This document shows positions 19,142-31,251 of a DNA stretch of 64,000 nucleotides, piece after piece. The notes beneath the pieces are model-generated. The model was not told the origin of the DNA and made no database searches. It saw only the letters and a list, made by a program, of their open reading frames with translations. The DNA comes from Bacteroidales bacterium UBA1205 (GTDB lineage: Bacteria; Bacteroidota; Bacteroidia; Bacteroidales; WCHB1-69): positions 1 to 64,000 of the forward strand of contig DBXT01000037.1 of the NCBI GenBank assembly GCA_002309615.1. The letters are read 5' to 3'. The first letter of the stretch is position 1. Every line of letters starts with the position of its first letter. A program made the translations under genes and the position numbers.

Positions 19142-20101
19142 ATGAATAAAATATTAATTGTAGGATCCGGTGGACAAATCGGAACAGAATTGGTGAAAAA
19201 ATTACGTGCTACTTACGGAAATTCCAACGTGGTTGCCAGTGACCTTCGTCAATTGAGCGGAGAGATTGTAGAGCAAGGTCCGTTTGAAAGGATAGATTCC
19301 ACACAAATCACACAAATAATTGAAGTGGTAAAAAAATATGAAATTGACACCATTTACAATTTAGCCGCCATACTTTCCGCCACTGCGGAAAAAAATCCCA
19401 TGTTGGGTTGGAATGTCGGCATAGGCAGTTTGGTTAACTGCTTGGAAGTGGCTCGTATTTTCAATTGTGCCGTATTCACACCTTCATCTATCGGAGCATT
19501 CGGGCCCAGCACTCCACACAACCTCACCCCGCAAGACACCATACAACGTCCTAACACTATATATGGTGTTACCAAAGTTACCGGTGAATTGTTGAGCGAT
19601 TATTATTTTACCCGCTTTGGCGTAGACACCCGTTCGGTGCGTTTTCCGGGATTGATATCCAACCTCACTTTGCCCGGCGGCGGCACTACCGACTATGCAG
19701 TAGAAATATATTATGCCGCCGTAAAAGGAGAAACTTTCGTATGCCCGTTGGAAAAAGGCACCTACATGGATATGATGTATATGCCCGATGCCTTGGATGC
19801 TATGGTGGATATTATGGAAGCCGACCCTTCCAAACTGATACACCGTAATTCATTCAATGTAACGGCTATGAGTTTTGACCCGGAAATTATTTATCAAGCC
19901 ATTAAGAAATATATTCCCGATTTTAAAATGGTTTACCAACCCGAACCCGTCAAACAAGCCATTGCTAACAGTTGGCCGGATAAAATGGACGACTCATGCG
20001 CTCGCAACGAATGGGGATGGAATCCTAAATACGACTTGGACAAAATGACAATAGATATGCTTGACACCCTCAAGGCAAAACATGCCAAAGGTTTAATCTA
20101 A
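19142..20101 (+). CDS. L-threonine 3-dehydrogenase, short-chain (SDR/epimerase-like) type
   Basis: 319 residues. Rossmann opening KILIVGSGGQIGTEL (NAD-binding GxxGxxG), active-site region FTPSSIGAFGP with catalytic Ser, and YGVTK with the Tyr and Lys of extended SDR enzymes. The overall pattern (NLAAILSA.AE.NP..GW.VN-like, then RFPG.I and DMMYMPDAL) matches the NAD-dependent threonine dehydrogenases known from Flavobacterium and animals, which oxidise threonine to 2-amino-3-ketobutyrate. The partner enzyme, glycine C-acetyltransferase, is not adjacent. It stands alone between its own promoter and terminator. Confidence 0.85.
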   Translation: MNKILIVGSGGQIGTELVKKLRATYGNSNVVASDLRQLSGEIVEQGPFERIDSTQITQIIEVVKKYEIDTIYNLAAILSATAEKNPMLGWNVGIGSLVNCLEVARIFNCAVFTPSSIGAFGPSTPHNLTPQDTIQRPNTIYGVTKVTGELLSDYYFTRFGVDTRSVRFPGLISNLTLPGGGTTDYAVEIYYAAVKGETFVCPLEKGTYMDMMYMPDALDAMVDIMEADPSKLIHRNSFNVTAMSFDPEIIYQAIKKYIPDFKMVYQPEPVKQAIANSWPDKMDDSCARNEWGWNPKYDLDKMTIDMLDTLKAKHAKGLI

Positions 20102-20121
20102 CATATTATTGATCAACAAAC

Positions 20122-20153
20122 AAAAGAGAGTTACCCAAAGGTAGCTCTTTTTT
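20122..20153 (+). terminator. Terminator after threonine dehydrogenase
   Basis: Stem AAGAGAGTTACC/GGTAGCTCTTTT (two G-T pairs, CAAA loop) followed by T's, 20 bases after the stop codon. Confidence 0.85.
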
Positions 20154-20320
20154 GTTTTATAAATTTGAAGTATGCTTCTCCTGACACAACTACATAAACT
20201 CCGTCTGCTTTAGATTTGTCCTAAAAAGGGGATGTTTATAAGGTCAAAATATTTATTAACAAATTTTGTTAATAACAAAAACAGACAGTTGGTAAATACT
20301 TAATATACAAGTAAATAAAA

Positions 20321-20350
20321 AAACATAATGTATTTTAATACATTATGTTT
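20321..20350 (-). terminator. Terminator of the rlmL/FGE-like operon
   Basis: A 14-bp perfect stem (AAACATAATGTATT / AATACATTATGTTT, loop TT), 24 bases beyond the stop of the FGE-like gene; the minus strand continues with a T-run. Confidence 0.85.
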
Positions 20351-20373
20351 TAATATCTGAATATCTAAAAAAG

Positions 20374-20943
20374 TTATTCTCTGTTGCGTTTTTGCATAAC
20401 GCAGCGGAATCCGAATTTTCCTGCCTCACCGGTAGTAATTTCAGACTTCAATCCATAGGTGCCTGCTCCTACCACCAACTTTACTTCAGCAGTAATTTCC
20501 GCTGTAGTTCCGCCAATACCTTCTACGCCCATATCATAGGCTTCCTGCATTTGTTCCATAGTAGGCAAAGAATAAATCACATATTCATTTCCTTTTTTGC
20601 TTTGAGCATTGTCTCTGTCGGTTCTCCAACTGCAATAAGCTTTTATTTGCTCCATGCTCAAACCCACCACCGGTTTTTGTTGGTAGGCAGCCACATGCAT
20701 CACATCAGACCTTCCGTAAACGGATTTACAAATATCGGCACTCGGCATAGCCATATCCGCATATGCATCTCCCGAAACCTTGCGTAAATAATCCACATAT
20801 ACATTATAATCCGCTATTGTTACCAAATTGGCATCTATGTAAACGGATTTGTCACTTTTGAGAGGGAGCTGTGACGTTTTTTTCCCATCTGCCCATGCGG
20901 TGGCACAACTAATTAAAATCAAGGCTAAAACTAATCTTTTCAT
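20374..20943 (-). CDS. Secreted FGE-sulfatase-fold (SUMF1-like) protein
   Basis: 189 residues with a signal peptide ending near ATAWA (~residue 18). The body shows scattered features of the formylglycine-generating-enzyme fold: a V..ADYNVYVDYLR segment like the family's first helix, KPVVGLSMEQIKAYCSWRT (the P V x x V x W x x A x x Y C x W pattern), LPTMEQ, and a terminal FGFRCVM. It is much shorter than catalytic FGE and lacks the active-site cysteine pair as far as can be seen, so it is probably a structural relative, as in the T9SS/gliding proteins GldJ/GldK. It follows the methyltransferase gene by 25 bases. Confidence 0.65.
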   Translation of the reverse strand: MKRLVLALILISCATAWADGKKTSQLPLKSDKSVYIDANLVTIADYNVYVDYLRKVSGDAYADMAMPSADICKSVYGRSDVMHVAAYQQKPVVGLSMEQIKAYCSWRTDRDNAQSKKGNEYVIYSLPTMEQMQEAYDMGVEGIGGTTAEITAEVKLVVGAGTYGLKSEITTGEAGKFGFRCVMQKRNRE

Positions 20944-20968
20944 TTTTCAGTATATTTTATTTCTATTA

Positions 20969-22138
20969 TTAATTACTTGGTTCTATTTTATCTTCGCTTT
21001 TTTGTTTTTTACTGCCCGAATACATTTGATAAACATAAAAAATGCTTTCCAACTCTGCATTATATACATTATATTTTTGCGAGCACTTCAATCCGAAACT
21101 TTTCATGGCTTGCTTATTGGATGTAAGTATACCCGCTATACAATTGATATATTTTTTCTTCAAAATGTTGCCTATGGACTGATAAAAATTTTCAATTTTT
21201 TCTATCTGCAATCTTTCCCCGTACGGCGGGTTAATGATTACGTATGCCGGTGTTCTTGCCGGTGCTGTATCCGCAAAATCATCCACGGCCAAAATGATGA
21301 TATCATCTAATCGTAATTGTTCTATATTTTCTTTAGTATTCCTTATATATTTATAATTGATATCACTGCCGTAAATTCTTATATCGGTGGATTCATTCAT
21401 GGCATTGTCTGCTTGCGTACGAATGTGATTCCACAGATTTTCGTCAAAATTCTTCCATGTCATAAAGCCATAGCCGCTTGTGCGATAATATCCTGCCGGC
21501 ATGTTTAATGCTTTCATGGCTGCTTCTATCAATATAGTACCCGAACCACACATAAAATCTATCAAATCACAATCGGCATTCCATCCGCTAAGGGCAATTA
21601 TACCCGCTGCCATCACCTCATTGAGAGCCGCTTGATGTTTTGATGTTTTATATTCTCTGCGATGCAGAGACATTACGGAACTATCCAATGAGATGGTAGC
21701 AGTATCGCGATATACATGTACTTCTACTGCCACATCGGGGTTTTGTTTGTCTATACTCGGACGACAATCATACATATCTCTATACCTGTCACAAATAGCA
21801 TCTTTGGTAAGAAGATTGGTATATTGCGAATTATAAAATATAGATTCCGTTACTACGGAATGTACACAAAATGCGGCATCTTTATCCAGATAATCCGTTA
21901 AATCAATATTAAAAACAGACTTGTAAAAATCTTCATTGGTTTTAAATGAAAATTCTTTTACCACCAACAATACTCGCAATACCAAACGACAGGTGTAATT
22001 CACTTTGTACAGCAAGGCCGTATCACCGCAAAACGATACGGCACGAGTAAGCTCTTGCACATCACTTGCACCTGCTTGCCGCAATTCCTGCGACAACATA
22101 GGTTCCAATCCTGCAAATGTTTTAGCAATAAATTTCAC
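20969..22138 (-). CDS. rlmL: 23S rRNA methyltransferase, THUMP-domain RlmL/YpsC-like
   Basis: About 389 residues from the GTG at 22138. An N-terminal THUMP RNA-binding region (~1-155) precedes a methyltransferase domain with DFMCGSGTILIEAA (SAM motif I) and the catalytic NPPYGERL (~residue 305). This is the guanine-N2 rRNA methyltransferase type, comparable to the N-terminal enzyme half of E. coli RlmL (G2445). The frame also opens at a TTG (22165), but that TTG is part of the -7 promoter element TATCTTTG, so it would not be in the mRNA; the GTG before KFIAKTFAGLE fits homologues. Confidence 0.85.
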   Translation of the reverse strand: MKFIAKTFAGLEPMLSQELRQAGASDVQELTRAVSFCGDTALLYKVNYTCRLVLRVLLVVKEFSFKTNEDFYKSVFNIDLTDYLDKDAAFCVHSVVTESIFYNSQYTNLLTKDAICDRYRDMYDCRPSIDKQNPDVAVEVHVYRDTATISLDSSVMSLHRREYKTSKHQAALNEVMAAGIIALSGWNADCDLIDFMCGSGTILIEAAMKALNMPAGYYRTSGYGFMTWKNFDENLWNHIRTQADNAMNESTDIRIYGSDINYKYIRNTKENIEQLRLDDIIILAVDDFADTAPARTPAYVIINPPYGERLQIEKIENFYQSIGNILKKKYINCIAGILTSNKQAMKSFGLKCSQKYNVYNAELESIFYVYQMYSGSKKQKSEDKIEPSN

Positions 22139-22162
22139 TTGAATTACTATTGGTATAAAATG

Positions 22163-22170
22163 CAAAGATA
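22163..22170 (-). promoter_or_regulatory. -7 promoter element of rlmL, deciding its start codon
   Basis: TATCTTTG on the minus strand, 24 bases before the GTG at 22138. Transcription should begin near 22157, giving a leader of about 19 bases. Confidence 0.72.
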
Positions 22171-22304
22171 ATATTTTTTTTAATATCTGACATCAAGGTT
22201 ATTTTTTACTTAGCTTTAAAAGTCCGAATTGAACTTATATTATCCACTTTTCTAAATAAACTTTTTTAAACTTTTACCCATTATGCTTGTTACATAAAAA
22301 GTGG

Positions 22305-22312
22305 TATCTTTG
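22305..22312 (+). promoter_or_regulatory. -7 promoter element of the metallohydrolase-PspC unit
   Basis: TATCTTTG followed by CAAAT, 38 bases before the TTG start at 22351; a TTG at 22287-22289 may be the upstream element, though the spacing is short. Confidence 0.7.
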
Positions 22313-22350
22313 CAAATATTGAAAACATAGTGGTAAAAATACATTAACAA

Positions 22351-23136
22351 TTGAAAATAATACTATTAGGAACCGGTACATCTCAAGGCGTTCCCATCAT
22401 AGGATGCCAATGCAAGGTATGTTGTTCTGCCGACAGCAAAGACCACAGATTGCGTTCATCGGTGTATGTTGAACACAAAGGAAAAGCTTTTGTTATTGAT
22501 ACAGGACCGGATTTTAGAGCACAAATGCTACGAGGACATATTACACATTTGGATTTTTTGCTTTTCACTCATCAGCATAAAGACCATTTAGGCGGCCTTG
22601 ACGACATTCGTGCTTTCAATCACCTTCAGAAACAAGTCATGGATGTATATGCAAACCAAGCCACATGCGAAAGCATACGCAATGAATTTCCATATGCTTT
22701 TTGCGAAAAGCCCTACCCTGGTGTTCCCGAAATTGCATTACACACCATTCATCAAGAAGCTTTTGATGTGCAAGGCATACATATTATTCCTATACAATTA
22801 ATGCACATGCACCTTCCGATATTAGGATATCGTATAGATAATTTTGCCTACATTACCGATGCCAGTTATATTGCTCCCGAAGAAATTGCCAAACTTTATG
22901 GCTTGGATGTATTGGTATTGGACGCCTTACGCAAAGAAAAACATTATTCGCATTTCAACTTGCAGGAAGCTTTGCAATTAGTGAATGAAATAAAACCCGG
23001 ACGCACTTATTTTACACATATCAGTCACCACATGGGACTGCATGCACAAGAAGACATCCGCCTTGCCAAACTTCCTCATTACTGCAGGTTGGGCTACGAC
23101 GGTTTACAAATTGATACAGAAGATACAAATATATAA
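22351..23136 (+). CDS. Metallo-beta-lactamase-fold hydrolase, PhnP-like
   Basis: 261 residues, starting at TTG (22351), the only start that preserves the conserved opening KIILLGTGTSQGVP. Then come GCQCKVC (family cysteines), DTGPDFRAQML, and the metal-binding motif THQHKDHLGGLDDIR (HxHxDH), with further ligand histidines in QLMHMHLPILGYR, ITDASY and THISHHMG. This is the PhnP group of phosphodiesterases (cyclic phosphate or nucleic-acid-derived substrates), present in most Bacteroidota as a housekeeping enzyme of uncertain substrate. A PspC gene follows 18 bases later. Confidence 0.85.
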   Translation: MKIILLGTGTSQGVPIIGCQCKVCCSADSKDHRLRSSVYVEHKGKAFVIDTGPDFRAQMLRGHITHLDFLLFTHQHKDHLGGLDDIRAFNHLQKQVMDVYANQATCESIRNEFPYAFCEKPYPGVPEIALHTIHQEAFDVQGIHIIPIQLMHMHLPILGYRIDNFAYITDASYIAPEEIAKLYGLDVLVLDALRKEKHYSHFNLQEALQLVNEIKPGRTYFTHISHHMGLHAQEDIRLAKLPHYCRLGYDGLQIDTEDTNI

Positions 23137-23154
23137 TCACTAAAAACAACATAT

Positions 23155-23355
23155 ATGTCATACAAAAAATTTTATAGAAATCGTTCGGAAGCTAAAATTG
23201 CCGGTGTATGTAGCGGCATTGCTCATTATTTTGAAGTAGACCCCACATTAATTCGTATATTAATGTGTGTTTTATTATTAGCTGGTGGCGGTGGCGGATT
23301 GTTATACATCATAGTATGGATATGTTCCTCCTACGACACGGAAATACTACCATAA
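23155..23355 (+). CDS. PspC-domain membrane protein
   Basis: 66 residues: KKFYRNRSEAKIAGVCSGIAHYFEVDPTLIRI is the classic PspC signature (quoted in pieces: RSEAKIAGVCSGIA and YFEVDPTLIRI), followed by a single membrane segment with a GGGGG turn. Full-length PspC regulates the phage-shock envelope response in Proteobacteria; short single-domain versions are common in Bacteroidota and their role is unproven. Probably co-transcribed with the hydrolase. Confidence 0.9.
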   Translation: MSYKKFYRNRSEAKIAGVCSGIAHYFEVDPTLIRILMCVLLLAGGGGGLLYIIVWICSSYDTEILP

Positions 23356-23373
23356 TATTTCAATAAAAAGTGG

Positions 23374-23381
23374 TATCTTTG
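23374..23381 (+). promoter_or_regulatory. -7 promoter element of the aminotransferase gene
   Basis: TATCTTTG followed by TATTT, 43 bases before the ATG at 23425. Confidence 0.7.
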
Positions 23382-23424
23382 TATTTTCTCTTATTTTAAG
23401 AATAAAAATATAAACATTTTAATA

Positions 23425-24627
23425 ATGAATTACATATCAGATAGAATTATGCAAATGGCAGAGTCGGAGACTTTAGCCATGACGCAAGCAGCACGTGAGC
23501 TGAAGGCTCAAGGTAAAGATGTGATAAGTTTAAGCATAGGCGAACCCGACTTTAACACTCCTGAAATAGTAAAGCAAGCCGCCAAGAAAGCTATAGACGA
23601 CAATTTCACTCATTATCCCCCCGTTCCGGGTTATGCGGATTTGCGAGAAGCAATCAGTCTCAAATTCAAAAGAGACAATAACTTGGATTACAAACCCGAA
23701 CAAATAATCGTATCCACCGGTGCAAAACAATCCATTTACCAATTAGTAATGGCTACAGTTAACCCGGGAGACGAAGTGATTATCCCCACACCTTTTTGGG
23801 TTTCTTACAAAGCTATAGTACAAGTAGCCGGTGGAAAATGCGTGTATGTACAAACCAAAATTGAAAACGATTTCAAAATAACGCCACAACAATTGGAAGC
23901 GGCTATCACGCCCAAAACCAAACTCATCATGTTCAGCAGTCCTTCCAACCCTACGGGTATGCTATATACCAAAAATGAACTGCAAGGCATAGCCGATGTG
24001 GTGGCTAAACACGAAAACATACTCGTAATGGCTGATGAGATATACGAACACATCAACTTTGTAGGCAAACACGAAAGCATAGCCCAATTCAGCGCCATTA
24101 AAGACAGAGTAATCACGGTAAACGGTGTTGCCAAGGGTTTTGCAATGACAGGATGGCGTATAGGATTTATAGGTGCACCGCTGGCAATAGCCAAAGCTTG
24201 TAACAAATTGCAAGGGCAAGTTACATCCGCTACCTGCTCCATAGCACAAAAAGCCACCGTTGCCGCCATGCTTATCAACCCCGCAGAAAGCGAAGATATC
24301 ATCAATATGCGTAACCGTTTCTTACAAAGAAGAGATTTGGTGTACAAACTTTTGCAAGAGATACCTGACATAAAAGTATGCTTGCCTCAAGGTGCTTTTT
24401 ATTTCTTCCCTGAAGTAAGTGCATACTACGGAAAATCGTATAAAGATTACAAAATCAACAATAGCACCGATTTGTCTATGTATCTTTTACACGAAGCCAA
24501 TGTAGCTACCGTTATGGGTGTGGCATTCGGTGATGACAAATGTATACGTTTATCCTATGCCACCTCAGAAGATTTACTCATAGAAGCTATACGACGAATC
24601 AAAGAAGCTTTGAGTAAATTGAAGTAA
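23425..24627 (+). CDS. aspC: Class I PLP-dependent aminotransferase (aspartate aminotransferase type)
   Basis: 400 residues. Fold-type I aminotransferase of subgroup I-gamma: SLSIGEPDFNTPE, HYPPVPGYADLREAI, SSPSNPTGMLY, MADEIYEHI, and the PLP-binding lysine in NGVAKGFAMTGWRIGF (~residue 235), with the carboxylate-binding Arg in IRLSYA near the end. It transfers the amino group between aspartate (possibly other amino acids or prephenate) and 2-oxoglutarate in the cytoplasm. It stands alone with its own promoter and terminator. Confidence 0.9.
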   Translation: MNYISDRIMQMAESETLAMTQAARELKAQGKDVISLSIGEPDFNTPEIVKQAAKKAIDDNFTHYPPVPGYADLREAISLKFKRDNNLDYKPEQIIVSTGAKQSIYQLVMATVNPGDEVIIPTPFWVSYKAIVQVAGGKCVYVQTKIENDFKITPQQLEAAITPKTKLIMFSSPSNPTGMLYTKNELQGIADVVAKHENILVMADEIYEHINFVGKHESIAQFSAIKDRVITVNGVAKGFAMTGWRIGFIGAPLAIAKACNKLQGQVTSATCSIAQKATVAAMLINPAESEDIINMRNRFLQRRDLVYKLLQEIPDIKVCLPQGAFYFFPEVSAYYGKSYKDYKINNSTDLSMYLLHEANVATVMGVAFGDDKCIRLSYATSEDLLIEAIRRIKEALSKLK

Positions 24628-24647
24628 AAAAAGGTGCTAAAACGACT

Positions 24648-24677
24648 AAAAGGTTGCCTCTTGGCAACCTTTTTTTT
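24648..24677 (+). terminator. Terminator after the aminotransferase gene
   Basis: Stem AGGTTGCC/GGCAACCT with TCTT loop, followed by eight T's. Confidence 0.92.
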
Positions 24678-24710
24678 GATATTATATCGCATTTATCACA
24701 ATAAAAATGC

Positions 24711-24718
24711 TAATTTTG
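24711..24718 (+). promoter_or_regulatory. -7 promoter element of the TonB receptor-ligA unit
   Basis: TAATTTTG followed by CG, 27 bases before the ATG at 24746. Confidence 0.6.
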
Positions 24719-24745
24719 CGTAATAGAAAAAAAGATTTTCTCTAA

Positions 24746-29247
<4,502 letters not shown>

Positions 29248-29681
29248 AAGTTTTGTCATCTCAACTTCCTTGTTGTAAGACCGACAAATCTTCCTACAAT
29301 GCCTATCGGAATATACTATAGATGAGCCTATTCCTATCCTCACCCACTCTTTTCGTGTGTTAGGAATGAGTGAAATATAAGTCTAACGCTAAAGTTTAGC
29401 CAACTCTTTGCCCTATGGGTGACGGCGGAAGGCAAATCCATAAAAGAAACGTTTCTATATAGTTTTATCATCCTATTTTTTCAGCCGATTTAAGTTCCTG
29501 TTAATCTACAATTTCAAAAAAAAGCAAAAAAAAGTCATCGTATTAAAATTTTGTTTATTTTTGCACATTGAATACAAACGGAATGTTGTAATGTCGGCAG
29601 TTTTAAGGGATTACCCTCTGTCTGTTGCGACATTAAGAAATATTAAAAACAAAAAATTTTCACACATTAAAACATAAAGCA
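29248..29681. other. Intergenic region between ligA and the endolysin gene
   Basis: 434 bases with slightly different texture from its surroundings. Only a promoter element near 29556 is recognised. No terminator of convincing quality follows ligA, and no integrase or attachment site was identified. Confidence 0.55.
29556..29563 (+). promoter_or_regulatory. Possible -7 promoter element of the endolysin gene
   Basis: TATTTTTG followed by CAC, 118 bases before the ATG at 29682. If used, the leader is long for this window (over 100 bases). Confidence 0.5.
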
Positions 29682-30608
29682 ATGATAAATACAGTAGACA
29701 AAGTGATAGCAATAGCTATGGCGGAAGAAGGGTATTTGGAAAAGTCCAAAAGTGCCTATCAAAAAAATCAAAAAGTATTGGATGTAAAAGAAGATGGTGC
29801 CGGCAGTGACAATTATACTAAGTACGGACGAGACCTGATTAACCTTATAGGTTCTCCTTATGCAAATGGCGTAGCTTGGTGTGATATGTTTGTAGATTGG
29901 TGTTTTATTAAAGCTTTTGGCACAGATGCTGCTAAAAATCTTCTTAACGGATGGTCTGCTTATACGCCCACCTCAGCCCAGTATTACAAAAAAATCGGTA
30001 GGTTCTATCAAAACAATCCTCAAGTTGGAGATCAAATTTTCTTCAATAACAAAACCGGTCAGATTTGTCATACGGGATTGGTTTACAAGGTTGCCAAAGG
30101 ATATGTTTATACTATTGAAGGGAACACCTCTTCTGCACAAGGCGTAGTAGCCAATGGAGGTTGTGTACGGTGTAAAAGTTATTCAATTAGCTATTGCCAA
30201 ATTGCCGGATATGGACGTCCTAAATATGATGGAACTATAGCTACGAAAAGCGAACCGCAGTCTGGGGCCGGCACCAATAACACATGGCAGAATTTAATTG
30301 AGGAACTTCAAAAAGCACTCAATGCGGAATACGATGCCCGATTGACAGTGGACGGCGAAGCCGGTATGAAAACTCTACAAGCCACACCCACACTAAGTGT
30401 ACGCATACGTAATACCAAACCCAAAACGGTGAAAGCATTCCAAAACTTGTTGAGTTATTGGGGGTACAAATGCTTGGCTGATGGTGATTTTTACACCGCT
30501 ACGGAAAAAATGGTCAAATCGTTCCAACAAGAAAAAGTTGGTGTGTCCAAACCCGATGGAGAGTTCACTGCACAGAAAAACAGTTGGAAAAAACTGTTGA
30601 ATATATAG
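29682..30608 (+). CDS. Phage-type CHAP endolysin with C-terminal peptidoglycan-binding-like domain
   Basis: 308 residues, no signal peptide. The N-terminal ~180 residues form a CHAP amidase/endopeptidase: VAWCDMFVDWCF with likely catalytic Cys67, QICHTGLVYK with His130, and IEGNTS (Glu146). GYGRP closes the domain. The opening (VDKVIAIAMAEEGYLEKS ... NYTKYGRDL) is characteristic of lysins from phages and prophages of gut Firmicutes. A linker rich in Gly, Ser and Thr (~187-205) leads to ~100 residues ending in a TVKAFQNLLSYWGY / MVKSFQQEKVG pattern like a PG_binding_1 domain. It stands alone: no holin, structural genes or integrase nearby. Probable acquisition by transfer; it may be used as a toxin or cell-wall enzyme, or be a prophage leftover. 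Confidence 0.8.
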   Translation: MINTVDKVIAIAMAEEGYLEKSKSAYQKNQKVLDVKEDGAGSDNYTKYGRDLINLIGSPYANGVAWCDMFVDWCFIKAFGTDAAKNLLNGWSAYTPTSAQYYKKIGRFYQNNPQVGDQIFFNNKTGQICHTGLVYKVAKGYVYTIEGNTSSAQGVVANGGCVRCKSYSISYCQIAGYGRPKYDGTIATKSEPQSGAGTNNTWQNLIEELQKALNAEYDARLTVDGEAGMKTLQATPTLSVRIRNTKPKTVKAFQNLLSYWGYKCLADGDFYTATEKMVKSFQQEKVGVSKPDGEFTAQKNSWKKLLNI

Positions 30609-31251
30609 CAATCTCTGTAAGAACGCACCACGTGCGTGAGTAATCATAAGAGGGCGGCTGAGAACAAAACCTGTGAACCTCATATATAGATTAATCTCTT
30701 CATATCTGCTGACCAAGTACAAATTGTCAGTCAGACACCGACTTGATGCAAACCATCAGAGTGTTAATGCTGTTTTCCTGCCTAATAATGACACCATTGA
30801 AATTGTTGGACTTGGAATTATAAAAATCTGACCATCTCCGTTCCGCTTCGAGCGCACGGAGATTGTCTTTTTGTATTGGAAGTAAGGGAGGAAAATACTT
30901 CATAATAGTTTTCTCATATTCAATCAAGAGTGTTAAGATATAGGAAAAACACCATTTACCCACCCGCAATGCCGATTCTGACAACCTCAAATTACAATAG
31001 TATTCTTTGGTATCCAAACAAAGTTTGAATTGTATTTTGTATATGACGATTTGCACATTTTTCCTCACTAAAACAACCTTCAAAGCATTGGCGAATACGA
31101 GACCTTCCAAATAAACAAAAAACACGGAATCTATATATCACAATTAATCCGGAAAAAGATTATCGGAAGAAGATACAATAAATATCTTTTTTTGAAAACT
31201 TTTTATTACGATTCCTGTTTATCTATTTATGGCATTTATACGTCTATTCTT
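30609..31251. other. Gene-poor stretch carrying the ligA relic
   Basis: About 640 bases without an intact gene. 30609-30800 holds a small inverted repeat (CGCAC/GTGCG near 30625) and nothing else clear. After the relic, 31113-31251 is A+T-rich and unrecognised. Confidence 0.6.
30825..31112 (+). pseudogene. Decayed duplicate of an internal ligA fragment
   Basis: Reading the plus strand next to ligA shows colinear similarity with ligA 27668-27950: TCCGTTCCGCTTCGA here versus TCCGTTCCGCTCCGA in ligA; GTAAGGGAGGAAAATA...ATAATAGTTTTCT versus GTAAGGGGAGAAGTAA...ATGATAGTTTTCT; AAGATATAGGAAAAACACC versus AAGATATAGGAGAAACACC; TATTTTGTATATGACGATT in both; GGCGAATACG in both. Indels break every frame. 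Weaker similarity may extend left to about 30745. It is in the same orientation as ligA, with the endolysin gene between them. By eye roughly 70% of bases match in the clear part. Confidence 0.8.

Noticed and set aside
20374..20943. Catalytic formylglycine-generating enzyme
   Set aside because: Much too short and without the active-site cysteine pair; only the fold pattern is supported.
29682..31112. Intact prophage around the endolysin
   Set aside because: No integrase, holin, terminase, capsid or attachment-site repeats were found; a single lysin gene is not a prophage.
30727..31125. 132-residue minus-strand open frame
   Set aside because: It is antisense to the ligA relic; its apparent coding content comes from the reverse of ligA-like sequence.
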